From contig NC_068976.1 of NCBI RefSeq assembly GCF_016808095.1, positions 558,001 through 622,000 on the forward strand: a stretch of DNA of 64,000 nucleotides, written 5' to 3'. Every line of letters starts with the position of its first letter. Position 1 is the stretch's first letter. This stretch comes from Vigna angularis. Taxonomy: Eukaryota; Streptophyta; Magnoliopsida; Fabales; Fabaceae. Shown piece by piece: positions 1-10,723 of this stretch. A program made the translations under genes and the position numbers. Under the pieces are notes generated by a model. That model was given only the letters and a program-made list of their open reading frames with translations, did no database searches and was not told where the DNA came from.

Positions 1-3000
1 TTATAGTAGTAATTAACACATGTGGTAATGAGTGGATAGACCAAAGGTCTATGTGTGAGATGTTAGTGATGACATCAAGGATTAGAGATCAAGGATCAAG
101 GATTGAAGTTTAAGGATCGGTGATCGAGGATCGAGTAATTCATTATGATTGAATTGTTTATGTTAGAGGATTAGGAATCTTATTGTTATTATTTCTGTGT
201 ATGGGGTGTTTGATTATGGTTGATATAATCAGAAGGTATGTATTTTGTTGTGTGTGTATAATCAGAAGGTATGTATCTTATTGTGTGTTTGATTATAGTT
301 GATATAATCAATATGTATGTATCTTATTGTTATGACTATTTTATCGGTATCTTACCCCACATAGTTTTGTGTGTGTGCATGTGAATGCGATGATCGTATA
401 ATGTCTGATGTTTTACATGAGCAAATGATATTGCAAATGGTGCTGAGGCATGATAGATTCGAGAGATGACGGGGGACAAACTTGGGATTTTATTTACAGT
501 TATTACTTTTGAACTTTGAGACAATGTAATTGAAGTCGTTTTATTTCTTTCGTTATTTTCATTTGACAAATATTTTGGAACTATTATGTTTTATGCAGGT
601 TTGAATGTTTAGGTTTTTGAAAATACGTTTTCGCGAAATGTTAAAGTTTTAAAATTTACCAGTTGTTGTAAACCCGTGACATCCCATAATTTGGGGCGTC
701 ACACCCTGTGCTTGAAGCAATTTGTGGTGCATTCTTAGAGCTTGGTAGTTCTCTTTGTTGTAAGGGAAGCTAGTTCTTTTTTTATGTTGATTTAAAAATT
801 GATTGTATTATGGTGTGATTGATAGATGTTGAATGTTTCTGATAGCGATCTTAATTTATGTAAATTATTGTGTTGAGATTGTGCTTGATCACTTGATGTT
901 TATGGACTTTGTATGATTTTGTACTAAACTTCCATTTATGATGGTTTGTGTTGTTGAGATGTTCTTGGTTGTGTTGAAATTGGTTAAAAGTATAGGAGAA
1001 TTGAACTAGGATGAGTAATAAATGTTTTTGGTCAAAAACAATATGAAGTTCAATTTTAAAGTTTATTTAGAGGTGATTTAAGACTTGTTAGAGTTGTGAA
1101 TGTGTTGAAATCTGGTCTGGAAAGAGGTAGTAGTAAGTTGGTGGTTTTTTGGTTGGTTTTTAAGTTCATCTTAGGGGTTTGGACTAGTAAGATTTTGATT
1201 TATATGTTATGTGTAAAAATGGAAGGTTTTCAATGTGTTGTTAAGTCACTTTAGACTTGTTAAAGTTCTTAAGTTACTCAAAAATGAGCTAGAACTTATA
1301 AAATTCAATTTTGGTCTCTAAGGTGAGGTTTTAGTTGTTTTAAGTTGAAATCTTGTTGTAAAACAGTAGAAAACTAGTTTAAGTTGGATTATGCACATTT
1401 GTTTAGGTCCATAGTAGTTTAGAATCCAATCTAGGAGTGTTAGAAATGGATAAAAGTGGTTAGAATAAGCAGTGAATGGTTTAGGAGTTTTAATTTTGTA
1501 ATTTTGGAGATGTAGAATTTTGTAGCGAGGCTAGGCGAGCAAAAGGAGCTCATTGGGAGAGTTTAGGGAAGTTCTGGCATGAATTATAGAGGTTAGGCGA
1601 GCCAACTTGTTGAGCTTGGGGAGCTTGCTATTTTGGCTCTCGATGGCGAGTGTAGGCTGCTTGTTGGGCGAGTTTTCAAGATTTTTGGTAGAAAGTTTCA
1701 GGGGCTGGGCAAGCTCCCTCGTTGGGCTAAAGAAGCTCTCTATTTGGGAACTCGTTGGGCGAGAAGTTTGTGCTCGTTGGGCGAGTAAGTTCGAGTTGTT
1801 TGGAGTATTTTGTTTTCTCTTCTGTTTTATGATTGGTTTTTTATGATGGAATTTTATGTCAAATGCTCTGTAATATGATTTTAAAAGATATGATGCTATG
1901 AACAGTCTGATTGAACTCATAATTGTTTCTAAAGATTTTCTAGGGTAAAATTATTAGTGTTGGTTTCGAGTAAGTGATGTATTAATGTAGGGACTCAGTC
2001 TTTGAAGTTATCCTAACACTTTAATAATCGTGTCATCTTAGATAGAGAAAGGGGTTATGTAGTGAGGAGTAGTATGAGATTCTAGTCTATGTTCTGGTGT
2101 TCTCTGTTTATAGGTGGTCGATGGATTAACCTTATGTGATAGCTTAGGAGGGACAATTGTTTCACCACTACTAGTGTTAAACTTGCCATAGTTTGACATC
2201 AATACATCTATCATGATAGTTCTATTTAGGTCAATGACATGATTAGGATGATTGGTTTGTTTTGAATAGAATGAAATATACAATGAAATCTTTTTGTGCA
2301 ATAATATTTTATTTTGTTGTCATTAGTTTGCCCTTCTTTAGTATTTTGTTGTTTGTTTGTATGCGTTGTTTTTGTGATAATCATCTGGTGGTGTGAGTAG
2401 AGAGAGATGATATTTTACTCAAGCAAGCACTCGACGAAGATAGTGTAGATGTAGATATATTATAGTTTATGCTTTCCTTTTTACTTTATTAGAGCATCAT
2501 TTTGTAGATAGCTTTTGGGACTAGTACTTGTATATGAAATTTTAATTTATGGTTATGATAGATAACTATAATTAAACTTTATTTTTCTTGTCTTTTTAAC
2601 TGTTTTATTTTCTTGAATATGTGAAAGCTCCTTTATAGTATATGAATGGGATGTTATAGTACAAGTCTTTAATGGATTTATATTATAGTTGATTAATTGT
2701 TAGAGTGTTACAAAATTTGATAAATAATAATAACCAGATGTTTAAATGTATAACTAAGTTTCCTTTTTTTTTTCTAATTCAAACTAAATCGATTTAATTG
2801 ATAATGAATTCGAAACCAATCTTATCTCTTATTTAATAAATGTGAAATTTTATAAAAATTAAAAACATATATTCATTTACCTAAGATATCATCATATAAA
2901 ATAGTTTATATATATTTTTCTAATAGTTTATATATTTTTTTAAAAAAAGAGAATTTTAAATCAACACTGAAACACGTATATATAATTACACTTTCAAAAA

Positions 3001-3452
3001 GAAATATTTGATTAAAAAAAGTTATGGACGAATTAAATAAAATAAATAAATTAATAACAGGAAAAAGATAATTAAGTTTTTTTTCATATTTCAAAATGAA
3101 TAGTTTATATTATGGGACAAATTTACTAACCGCCAGTAGTCTAAAGCTGCCCCTACTCGAGCATGGCATGGCACTATACTCTCTCTTTCACTATGTCCAA
3201 ATTTGAAAGCTTCTGTTCCTTTGAGTTATTAGCTTTCCGTTTCTAAAACGGTGTTCGGTTGCCACTCACGAACATAGCCTGGCCTTGTTCAATTCCTAGT
3301 CAAAAGTTACCCATTACTTTTATCATTAATTTGTTAATTATTTATTTCAAAATATTACTTTTAAATCCTTAGTCATTGTCTTAAAAAAATACTCTCTCTT
3401 TTTGTGTAAAATTTACATGTCTCTAATATGAATTGAAATAAAAAGTTTATAT
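1..3452. other. AT-rich intergenic/degenerate repeat region, no gene seen
   Basis: No open reading frame here looks like a real protein; those present come from repeats or AT-rich sequence. The stretch from 1 to about 700 ends in a GTGACATCCCATAATTTGGG-type sequence near 680-708, which resembles the termini of plant gypsy LTRs and may be a decayed LTR. The stretch 2700-3120 is very AT-rich. I see no RNA gene or promoter that I can defend. Confidence 0.5.
1528..1800. repeat. degenerate CTCGTTGGGCGAG repeats
   Basis: Several imperfect copies of a GC-richer word of the form CTCGTTGGGCGAG lie about 15 to 60 bp apart in otherwise AT-rich DNA. The word is an imperfect inverted repeat with CTCG/CGAG arms. 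Similar CpG-containing palindrome-like words occur inside LTRs elsewhere in this window, so this is probably part of a decayed LTR. Open frames on both strands over this stretch are repeat artefacts. Confidence 0.5.
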
Positions 3453-3719
3453 TGTAACACCCAATATTTATCAATATATTTATTACCTATGCATAGTAAT
3501 TTCAATATTTTTATATACATTTAAAACCTATACAGTATCAAAAAATGTATTAAGTTTTTCAAACATAATAATTACTCTAAGATATGCGTTTTAAAATAAG
3601 ATACCCTTATATTTTTAAAGTCAACTTCCAACTTCATTTACTCCCTTACAAGAAAATCATAACAAATGTTACGGAATAAAAATATTACAATACTAATATA
3701 AATTTAAATTTAGTTTATC

Positions 3720-3725
<6 letters not shown>
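3453..3725 (+). mobile_element. possible truncated gypsy LTR start (TGTAACACCC)
   Basis: TGTAACACCC at 3453 is the usual 5' end of many plant Ty3/gypsy LTRs and is followed by AT-rich sequence that runs into the (AT)n tract. No partner LTR or target duplication is visible, so this is a weak call. Confidence 0.2.

Positions 3726-3787
<62 letters not shown>
3726..3787. repeat. (AT)n microsatellite
   Basis: About 30 AT dinucleotides directly abut the left end of the Tat-type element. A second (AT)n tract abuts its right end. Confidence 0.97.
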
Positions 3788-3789
<2 letters not shown>

Positions 3790-3790
<1 letters not shown>

Positions 3791-4820
3791 GTTTAAATAG
3801 GACGAGGATAACCGCCTATTCTCTTTCAGTACCGAACGTTCTTTTAGTTCTGAGTTCCGATAAATCGACTAGCCTTTTAGTCTTGTAATTCTGCGTGCTA
3901 AGCGTCCTTGTTCCTTCCTTCAGGATATTAAACACCGGATAGGGGAAAGATCTACAGAAGAAACTCTGACGTTCAAGTCAATTTTTTTTTCTATAGATCT
4001 ATTATGAGTAATCAAAAGTCTAAAGTCAATTTATCTCGAAAGTAAACCCCTGTTTATAGAGTTTAAAGGAATCTGACCCATTAATTTACCTCTTAATGGT
4101 CATTAATGCAAACCTTAAACGCTTAACAGTAGTCATTATGACCTTAATTACGTCTTAACTATGCTCAACAGTTGTCGGGATCGAGCGGCTCCAATACATT
4201 TTCGAGCGTCTACCACTCGATTTTACTTAGAGCTCTCAAAATAGGTCACAACCTGCGAGCCAAGCCGGCCCACCACGGGTTCGGACCGGGTTGGGTTTGA
4301 AAAAATTGTATTTTTTTTATGTTGGTCAGATTTCAACCCGGCTAATTTAAACCCGGCTCATGCGAGTTGAACCCATGGTGGGCTGGGTTGGCCCACCAAC
4401 CCACTTACCTAATATTATTTTATTAAATTTTAATTTTATAAAAAAATATTTATTATTTTTTTTTGCTTGAAAAACTTATTTAAGTTCCCTATTTTCAAAA
4501 TTAATTAAACACCCATGTTTAGACTGAAATTTGGGAGTGAAATTTGTTTAGATTTAAATTATAGAAAGTTTGTAAATTTTTTTATTTAAAAAAATTGTAA
4601 TTAAGTGAGCCAGTGTGGCAACCCGTTTACCCACCAACCTGTGGTGGGTCGGGCCGTGCTCGAATTTTTTTGGCTCGTTAATAAATGAGTCGGGTTGGGT
4701 TGGCTCACTAAGTAACCAACCTGTGGTGGGCCGGGCCGGGTGGCCCGTTTTGACAGCTCTAGTTTTACTCGTGTACTTTGCAATCCTTACTGATCGGTTG
4801 GATTCGAGCCCATAGTAACA
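3790..4820 (-). repeat. Tat 3' LTR (left copy), interrupted by a MITE
   Basis: It matches 20549-21013 over its whole length once the 4228-4761 insertion and one target-site copy are set aside. It begins TGTTTAAATAGG and ends CATAGTAACA on the plus strand. Against the right copy it carries many C-to-T and G-to-A changes, as expected for methylated, decaying element DNA. Confidence 0.88.
4228..4761. mobile_element. hAT-like MITE, 534 bp, with 8-bp target duplication
   Basis: The left end reads TAGAGCTCTCAAAATAGG and the reverse complement of the right end TAGAGCTGTCAAAACGGG, an imperfect terminal inverted repeat continuing into GGCCC-rich sequence. It is flanked by ATTTTACT (4220-4227) and GTTTTACT (4762-4769), an 8-bp duplication with one mismatch. 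The intact right LTR has the single unoccupied site GTTTTACT, which fixes the boundaries. Eight-bp duplications and TAGAGCTG-type ends are usual for plant hAT elements. No transposase is present. Confidence 0.9.
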
Positions 4821-5064
4821 TAAGCCCCTTGCGTAGGGTTTCAAAGTCTTCATTGATCGGTTTAAGGCCTCATGGACCGTGACAAGCACCTTAGTCATCG
4901 TGTCCTTTCAATACCTGCAAAATGGCGGGAAAAGTAGAAGTTATAGAGTCACGATTGTAAAAAAGGGGTGGGAAAAGATGAAGACGTAACGTCACAATGC
5001 CTGAACCGTTAGATCTTTTCTTTTTGGACGCTTTAGATGGTTTTGGCGTACCGCCTTTACCACC

Positions 5065-5072
5065 TATAAATA
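5065..5072 (+). promoter_or_regulatory. TATA box of the antisense ORF
   Basis: TATAAATA lies about 110 bp upstream of the first ATG of the plus-strand ORF, in a locally less AT-rich setting. This suggests that the antisense gene of the Tat element had its own promoter. Position and sequence are seen; use is inferred. Confidence 0.55.
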
Positions 5073-5180
5073 GTGGTAGGGTTACCCTATTTTTTCACTT
5101 TTACCTTCACCTTTTAGCAAAACGAACGTTTTTCCTGCTTTTTTCTTCCCCACTGCTTCCACCTTCTGCTTCAGGTAACT

Positions 5181-6736
5181 ATGTATTCTCACGACTTTTA
5201 TGATTCTGCCGGTGAAGAGGGCAAGGGTATGCTAACAACAGAGTTTCCACATCTTCCTCCTCCACCTTGGGTGCCCTCGACGATAGAAGTGCCTCTTTCA
5301 GAGATCATGTCGGGCCTTCAGACCATGGGGACTCTTCAAACATCCTCGAGGACAGTGATGCTCCTAACGAAGTTGTCATTCATGTGCATTTCGTTCGAGC
5401 CTGGGATGGCAAGCCTAGAACTTGGCCCACCGTCATCGGCTATGATTGGGCTCCATATGAGGTCAGACAAATCTCTTCCTCCTTCTACTCTCGTTGCCCC
5501 TTCAAGGACCTAGCCGGCCATGTTTTCCTAGTGAAGGCGGCCAAAGACGCAAGTCATTTTAAGCTTGCCATCTGCCAAATGACCGAGCGGGTGTGTCATG
5601 GTCGAGAAAACTATGTTTCTGACTTCTTTTACGCCTACGCCACAATGTTTAAGGACTTGAAGGTCCTTCTTCCTTTTTCGGAGTACCATAAGGGTGTTCT
5701 ATGGGAACTTAATGTGGCTTCCACCTAGCTGCACCCATTAACGGATGGGCGTTCATGCAGGCATTTTCCACTGCCTGCACGGCTCTTGGCCTTTATCCCA
5801 GTCTTGGCACCTTCCTATACTTTTTTCGTGTACAGCCTCACCCGAGCAAACCTTGGGTTTCCCTTACCTCCATTCTAGACCAACAGCTTTTTACACTATT
5901 CAACAGTTCCTACAAGGATTTCAAGGGGAACTTTTTTAAGGTTCTTCCTCTAGAGGTCGGTCGTCCCAACTTCTCCTTTTCGGACGGCCAACCTAAATTT
6001 CTATTTTATTGGACTGATTGTCCAAAGAGGGATATTTCGTGGCCTAAACCCCGGATGACGCGCGAGGAGCTGGATTTGATCAGTCAACTAAGTCAGCTAC
6101 CCCGCAAGTCCTCCTCTCACACACTCATCCACTTTCTGAACAACAAAAATCTTCACTCTAACGTTTTTGGTAAGCTTCTTTTGACCACTTTTTTCGAGCA
6201 ATCATTTGTAACTTATCTAAATTTCCTTTGGTCGTGAAGATTACTTGACTTGAATGGATCCGGCGAAAAGCAGCAACTTCGCCCACTGGTTCGCCTAGAG
6301 GGGGGGCGATTTGAAGAAAACAATTAGTGAACAGACTTCCTCCCGTGCGCCTCTTACTGCCATCGCCCCTAAGACAACCACGCCAACTCAACGGACACAT
6401 CCTCCACCGACCGTCCTTGATGTCCCAACTGCTAATTTCGCTCGGTCATTCCCTAGTGCTGCCAAGAAGGTCATGGAAGCTATTCACCTGTCTTCTGATC
6501 CAACTCAGAAGAGAAAGAATAGGAGTAAGCCCGTTCGGGAGCCTTCTACCTTGTCCAAACATAGCAAGCGAGCACTACCGGACGATCCTCCTCTTTTCGG
6601 GCCGCTCGACACCATCTCATGGGTTGCCAAACGTATTCATTTTGACCTTTTTGCTAAAGAAAAGGATCTAGTGAAGGGGATGACTTAAGAAGAGGCCTCA
6701 AACATGGCTTTGGAGCTAGCCCCTCGGTCCGCCATG
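5181..6736 (+). pseudogene. Tat antisense ORF, 'putative gypsy type transposon' family, 5' part, frameshifted
   Basis: This plus-strand reading frame runs opposite to gag and pol of its host element. The first ATG is at 5181. The best conserved stretch starts near 5267 (residues such as VHFVRAWDGKPRTW and YEVRQIS) and continues in another frame from about 5735 with INGWAFMQAFSTACTALG, the signature of the plant 'putative gypsy type transposon' domain (PF04195 as I recall). At least two frameshifts and a TAG at 5726-5728 break it; a third frame holds the Ser/Thr/Lys-rich part from 6311, ending at a TAA near 6686. The frame then continues weakly to 6736, where the Athila-like element is inserted. 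The protein's function is unknown in the family. Tat-lineage elements are known to carry such antisense ORFs near the 3' LTR. Confidence 0.75.
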
Positions 6737-7982
6737 TGTTAAGATATCAGCAAGTCTACCGAATCGTATCACGTAATATAAAATGGTAAGACCAAGTATC
6801 GTATCCCAAAGGACTCACAACACTAAATAGTTGTGTAATTGTTTAACTAATTAAAACTTAAGAACAATTTTTGGGGTTTTGAATGCAAATACAATAAAAA
6901 TAAACATCAATGCAATTTGATCAATTAAGGCTAAACACTAGAATGAATGGGTGAAGTTGATAATATAATAATGTTGTTGGGGTTTAGATTTCAACTAATC
7001 ACTCTCATTCATATATGAATTCTTCTTCTTCATTAAATTGTTAACGTCACTCTCTAAGTTACTTAAAACCTGATCCCTCAGCGAATAAAGTCTATCCTTA
7101 ATTACTAGACCACAATCCCTTGCATCCCTAATAATTAATTCTGCATTACGATTAGGAGCTTAAGACGACCAAAAGTCATACCCTCATCCTTGAGCAATAC
7201 TGTTTTTGGGAGCAATTCTCGAGAACCTAAATTGTAAGATACCTCCCGGTACTCATGCAAATCATACATCATGCCATGAATGAGTTAAATATAACAAGCA
7301 TTGAGCGAAGAAGAATTACCCTAACAATTAATGAAAGAAGCATATGTAATTAAAACATATTCAAATACATGAGAGTTTAGAGGTTACATCTTCCCCAACA
7401 ACAAATAAGGTTTAGTTCCCCATTAACATGGAGAAACTAGATGAACAATGGAATGGAAGAGATAGAAAATCCTAGAAAGAGAATAGGAGAGTTGTCACAT
7501 CCCCAAATCTACCCCCACAGGGGTGAAATGTGTGTTTCTGTGCTTATGTCATCAAAAGATACAATCCCTAGGACGTCCAAGTCCTTAAATATATCAAAAT
7601 AATAAAAAAAACAGGTATAAGTCCACGTCGTTGGTGCTCAGCACCCTAAGTGGGGCGCCCAGGTGGTGTGCGGGAAAAAAGCTTGAATGGCTGTAGCTTA
7701 GGGCCCCTGAGGGGGCCCTCAATTTCATCTTGACTTTTCTACACTACGTTTTTTTTTCTCTTTTTCTGCATTTCAACTCCTTGGTACTTTAACTCCTCTT
7801 TCAAATCATTCCAATAACCTACAAAATCAAGGGAATGTAGTGATAAAATCATTAAGTATACCCTCTACTCACTTATTCACAAAACTAAACTAAAAACATA
7901 GTTCAAGCAAGCTTCTAAGTCAAAAAGGGTTCTTTTAATATCAAAATTGAATCACAAATAACGGTATACTCAACCGTTATCA
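6737..7982 (-). repeat. Athila-like 3' LTR
   Basis: It runs from TGTTAAGATATC to CAACCGTTATCA on the plus strand and matches 10724-11830. It retains about 140 bp (near 7575-7720) that the right copy lacks. This part includes the perfect inverted repeat GGTGCTCAGCACC at 7633-7645 and a GGGCCCCTGAGGGGGCCC palindrome. Confidence 0.88.
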
Positions 7983-9348
7983 CAACCCCAAACTTGAAAC
8001 TTTGCTTGTCCTCAAGAAAAATGTAACTTGGCTTAAACAAAATAATCATACTACAATGGTCAAGCATATCAAAAAGCATTTTCCTCTAAGTAAATCACTC
8101 GTGTGTGCTCATCATAGAAAGATTAGTAAAGATATAATGATGCTTTAGCCAATAAAGCTTCAACTGTGGTGCTCACATGATCAAGACATACCACAACAGA
8201 TGCAAACCTCATGAATAATCAACAACCAAGCAAGAATGTTATCATACAGTGCATGGAACAATTCCTCACCAAAGATAGTGTTTTACTCAAGCACTCAAAA
8301 GTGTTTCACTCAAGCACTCAAAAGTATTTCACTCAACTCAAAGGTGTATAATGAGGTGACACTCTTACACTCTACCATCACAATGTCACATGAGTCAACT
8401 TTGTCTTTCATTTAAATACCATCAAACATACTCACAAGCAAGTTAACATCACAAGGGTTTTTCAAGGCTTGTAGCATGGTCGAGCTAAGAAGAAAATTGA
8501 TTTTTCTAGACAACAAAATCCTTGAGTTAAGAGAGTACACAATTCATTTATTCTCATTAATAATCAACTCTCTTTCTTATTTTATGTGAGAAACCAATTT
8601 TGAACTTATTCCCAACTTTACTTGCATTGAACTTAACATTTTCTTTCCTTTATTTTCTTTTCTTTTGCTTTTTGCTTTTGCTCTTTCTTTTCCCCAATGC
8701 TCTTTAATGAATTTCACAAAGTTCTTTTCGGTTTCTCACCACCCCAAACTCGAACCATTCTCCATTACCACAAAAACATACTCTACTTAACTCAAGGTAA
8801 GGATTTTAAAATGGGTTTTTGCCATTCAACTTTAAGCTCAAGGTTCAAAGGGTAAAGAGAAACATTGTTCTTTGTTGGGTTCACCTATGGGCATTGGCGC
8901 TAAGGGAGAAGAAAACATGGCCTTGATCATATGTAACAAGCAAGCAAGTGGTTCAATCATAGAAAATTAGGCAAAATCAATCATTCTTCCAAAGCAATAG
9001 CATTCAATCAATCAAAGACTCTGGAATCTAACCTCTCACGGGTTAAATCAAGTTCCACAATTTGATAAACATCCTGCCTAGCATATTAATCACAATTGAA
9101 ACCATGCATCTGTTTTAAACACAATTATGAGCAACCACCATCTATGCTTAAAAGCTTCACCAATCATTAACTCAACATGCATCATTAAACAATAGAGCAA
9201 ACACAAGAATATTACTCATCACAAACAACAATTTATCACCTCATACCAAACCATTGCATCACAATTCATTAAACCAAGTACATAAGCAAGCTAAAATAAT
9301 AACAAAACAAACAAAATTAAAATAAGCATATAAAAATCCTGATCCAGC
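7983..9348 (-). other. non-coding 3' internal region of the Athila-like element
   Basis: No gene is seen. The minus strand reads like the 3' untranslated region of the intact relative at about 46.3-47.2 kb: phrases equivalent to CTTGAGGACAAGCAAAG and GTTTGGGGTTGT next to the LTR occur in both. This end therefore contains the polypurine tract. Confidence 0.7.
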
Positions 9349-9349
9349 A

Positions 9350-9805
9350 GCATCCATTAGTAGATGCTTTCATCTAAATCTTTCAACATCCATCAGTAGA
9401 TGTGAATCCTTCCCATCAGCATCCATCAGTAGATGCTGAGCTTTATCATCTTCATCGACATCCATCAATAGATGCTTTCATCCTCATCAGCATCCATCGG
9501 TAGACGCTTAATGACATAGCATCTATCAGTAGATGCTTAATCTAGTAGCATCCATCAGTAGATGCTCTCATCTAAATCATCCTAGCATCTATTATTAGAT
9601 GCTTTAATCTGGTAGCATCCATCAGTAGATGCTCTCATCTAAATCATCCTAGCATCTACTAGTAGATGCTTTAATCTAGTAGCATCCATCAGTAGATGCT
9701 CTCATCTAAATCATCCTAGCATCCATCAGTAGATGCTATCATCTGAGTCCTCCTAGCATCCCTCAATAGATGTTGTCCAGCATCCATCAGTAGATGCTTT
9801 CATTA
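9350..9805 (-). repeat. array of 14 stem-loop repeats, AGCATC-TACTGATG-GATGCT type
   Basis: Read on the element's sense (minus) strand the 20-nt unit is AGCATCTACTGATGGATGCT: 6-nt arms around an 8-nt loop. I count 14 copies at spacings of about 11-30 nt, embedded in partly repeated spacers. Variants keep pairing in places: the copy near 9390 reads ACATC/GATGT on the plus strand, so the G-C pair has become A-T on both sides. No ORF runs through the array. The related element at 39403-48526 has the same loop with other stems. Confidence 0.9.
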
Positions 9806-9869
9806 CTGCAAAAAAAAAAATCAAATCCAAACCACATAAATAATCAATTAAAAAGAAAAAGTCAGAAAT

Positions 9870-9914
9870 TGGGTTGCCTCCCAATAAGCGCTTATTTAAC
9901 TTCACGAGCCTGAC
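9870..9914 (-). repeat. conserved GGGAGGCAACCC module of Athila-like elements
   Basis: On the minus strand this reads GTCAGGCTCGTGAAGTTAAA followed by TAAGCGCTTATTGGGAGGC and AACCCAAT. It matches two copies at 43551-43596 and 43799-43844 in the intact element. It ends in a hairpin, ATTGGG-AGGCAA-CCCAAT, whose outer pairs are C-G in the other copies and T-A here. Confidence 0.85.
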
Positions 9915-10141
9915 ACCATTAAGCACAATCCAGATTTTTGATATTGGTGCTTTTCTCTCTTTCATCACACCAACATAACTTCAACAACTTCCTAGTCATC
10001 ATCTTTACTCTCCTTGAATAAGGAGCCTCAATCTCAATAACTCCAATATCTTTAATATCTTTAATCACCCATAACATGTTCTTGAATTTCACTGGTTTGC
10101 CAAGGTAGGGTTCATTACTTCCAGACCTAAAAAGAAAAATT

Positions 10142-10256
10142 CTAATTGTACTTGAAGTCTAGCGCTCAGCGCCCTAAATGGGGCGACCAAGCGTTGATGT
10201 GTGACATCCTACGCTGAGGGCCCTTTGAGGTTCAACCAGGCGCGCCCTGCGACCTT
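10142..10256 (-). other. GC-rich inverted-repeat words in the Athila-like internal region
   Basis: AGCGCTCAGCGCC near 10161-10173 and nearby GGGGCG words resemble the LTR hairpin words GGTGCTCAGCACC and CCGCTGAGCGG. The central GCT(C/G)AGC is constant and the outer bases vary in complementary fashion. Confidence 0.5.
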
Positions 10257-10365
10257 CTTCAACCTTCTTCTCTTTTTTATGATCTTGTGCTCCTAGTACA
10301 GAATTTTGGATGTAATCCTGCAGACACTAAAGAACACTGCACTAGAGCACCCAATTAGCACAAAC

Positions 10366-10640
10366 AGATAAAAAGATAAAAAGGTAAAAAGATAAAAAGA
10401 TAAAAAGATAAAAAGATAAAAAGATAAAAAGATAAAAAGATAAAAAGATAAAAAGATAAAAAGATAAAAAGATAAAAAGATAAAAAGATAAAAAGATAAA
10501 AAGATAAAAAGATAAAAAGATAAAAAGATAAAAAGATAAAAAGATAAAAAGATAAAAAGATAAAAAGATAAAAAGATAAAAAGATAAAAAGATAAAAAGA
10601 TAAACAGATAAAAAGATAAAAAGATAAAAAAGATAAAAAA
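10366..10640. repeat. (GATAAAAA)n octamer microsatellite
   Basis: About 34 near-perfect copies of an 8-bp unit lie just downstream (element sense) of the primer binding site. The relative at 39403-48526 has a TTTTA-rich simple repeat at the same position (40.79-41.0 kb). Long frames rich in FLSFYLFI on the minus strand are artefacts of this repeat. Confidence 0.97.
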
Positions 10641-10702
10641 AACAAAAGATTAAGTCTAATCGGTTAAGAATCACACAAAAGTATAGTTTAAACCACAAGT
10701 TC

Positions 10703-10720
10703 CTGGCACCGGCGCCAAAA
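10703..10720 (-). other. primer binding site of the Athila-like element
   Basis: The minus strand reads TTTTGGCGCCGGTGCCAG directly 3' of the LTR (3 nt apart). It is one or two bases from the TGGCGCCGTTGCCGGGG site of the intact relative, which is complementary to the 3' end of plant tRNA-Asp as I recall it. Confidence 0.75.
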
Positions 10721-10723
10721 ACT

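Noticed and set aside
1531..1920. 129-residue minus-strand frame
   Set aside because: It follows the CTCGTTGGGCGAG repeat, is low in complexity and has an overlapping frame on the other strand.
9350..9805. CRISPR array
   Set aside because: The repeats are short, imperfect, hairpin-shaped and have repeated spacers, and they lie in a plant retrotransposon.
10342..10698. Minus-strand frames of 96-118 residues rich in FLSFYLFI
   Set aside because: They are translations of the (GATAAAAA)n octamer repeat, not a membrane protein.
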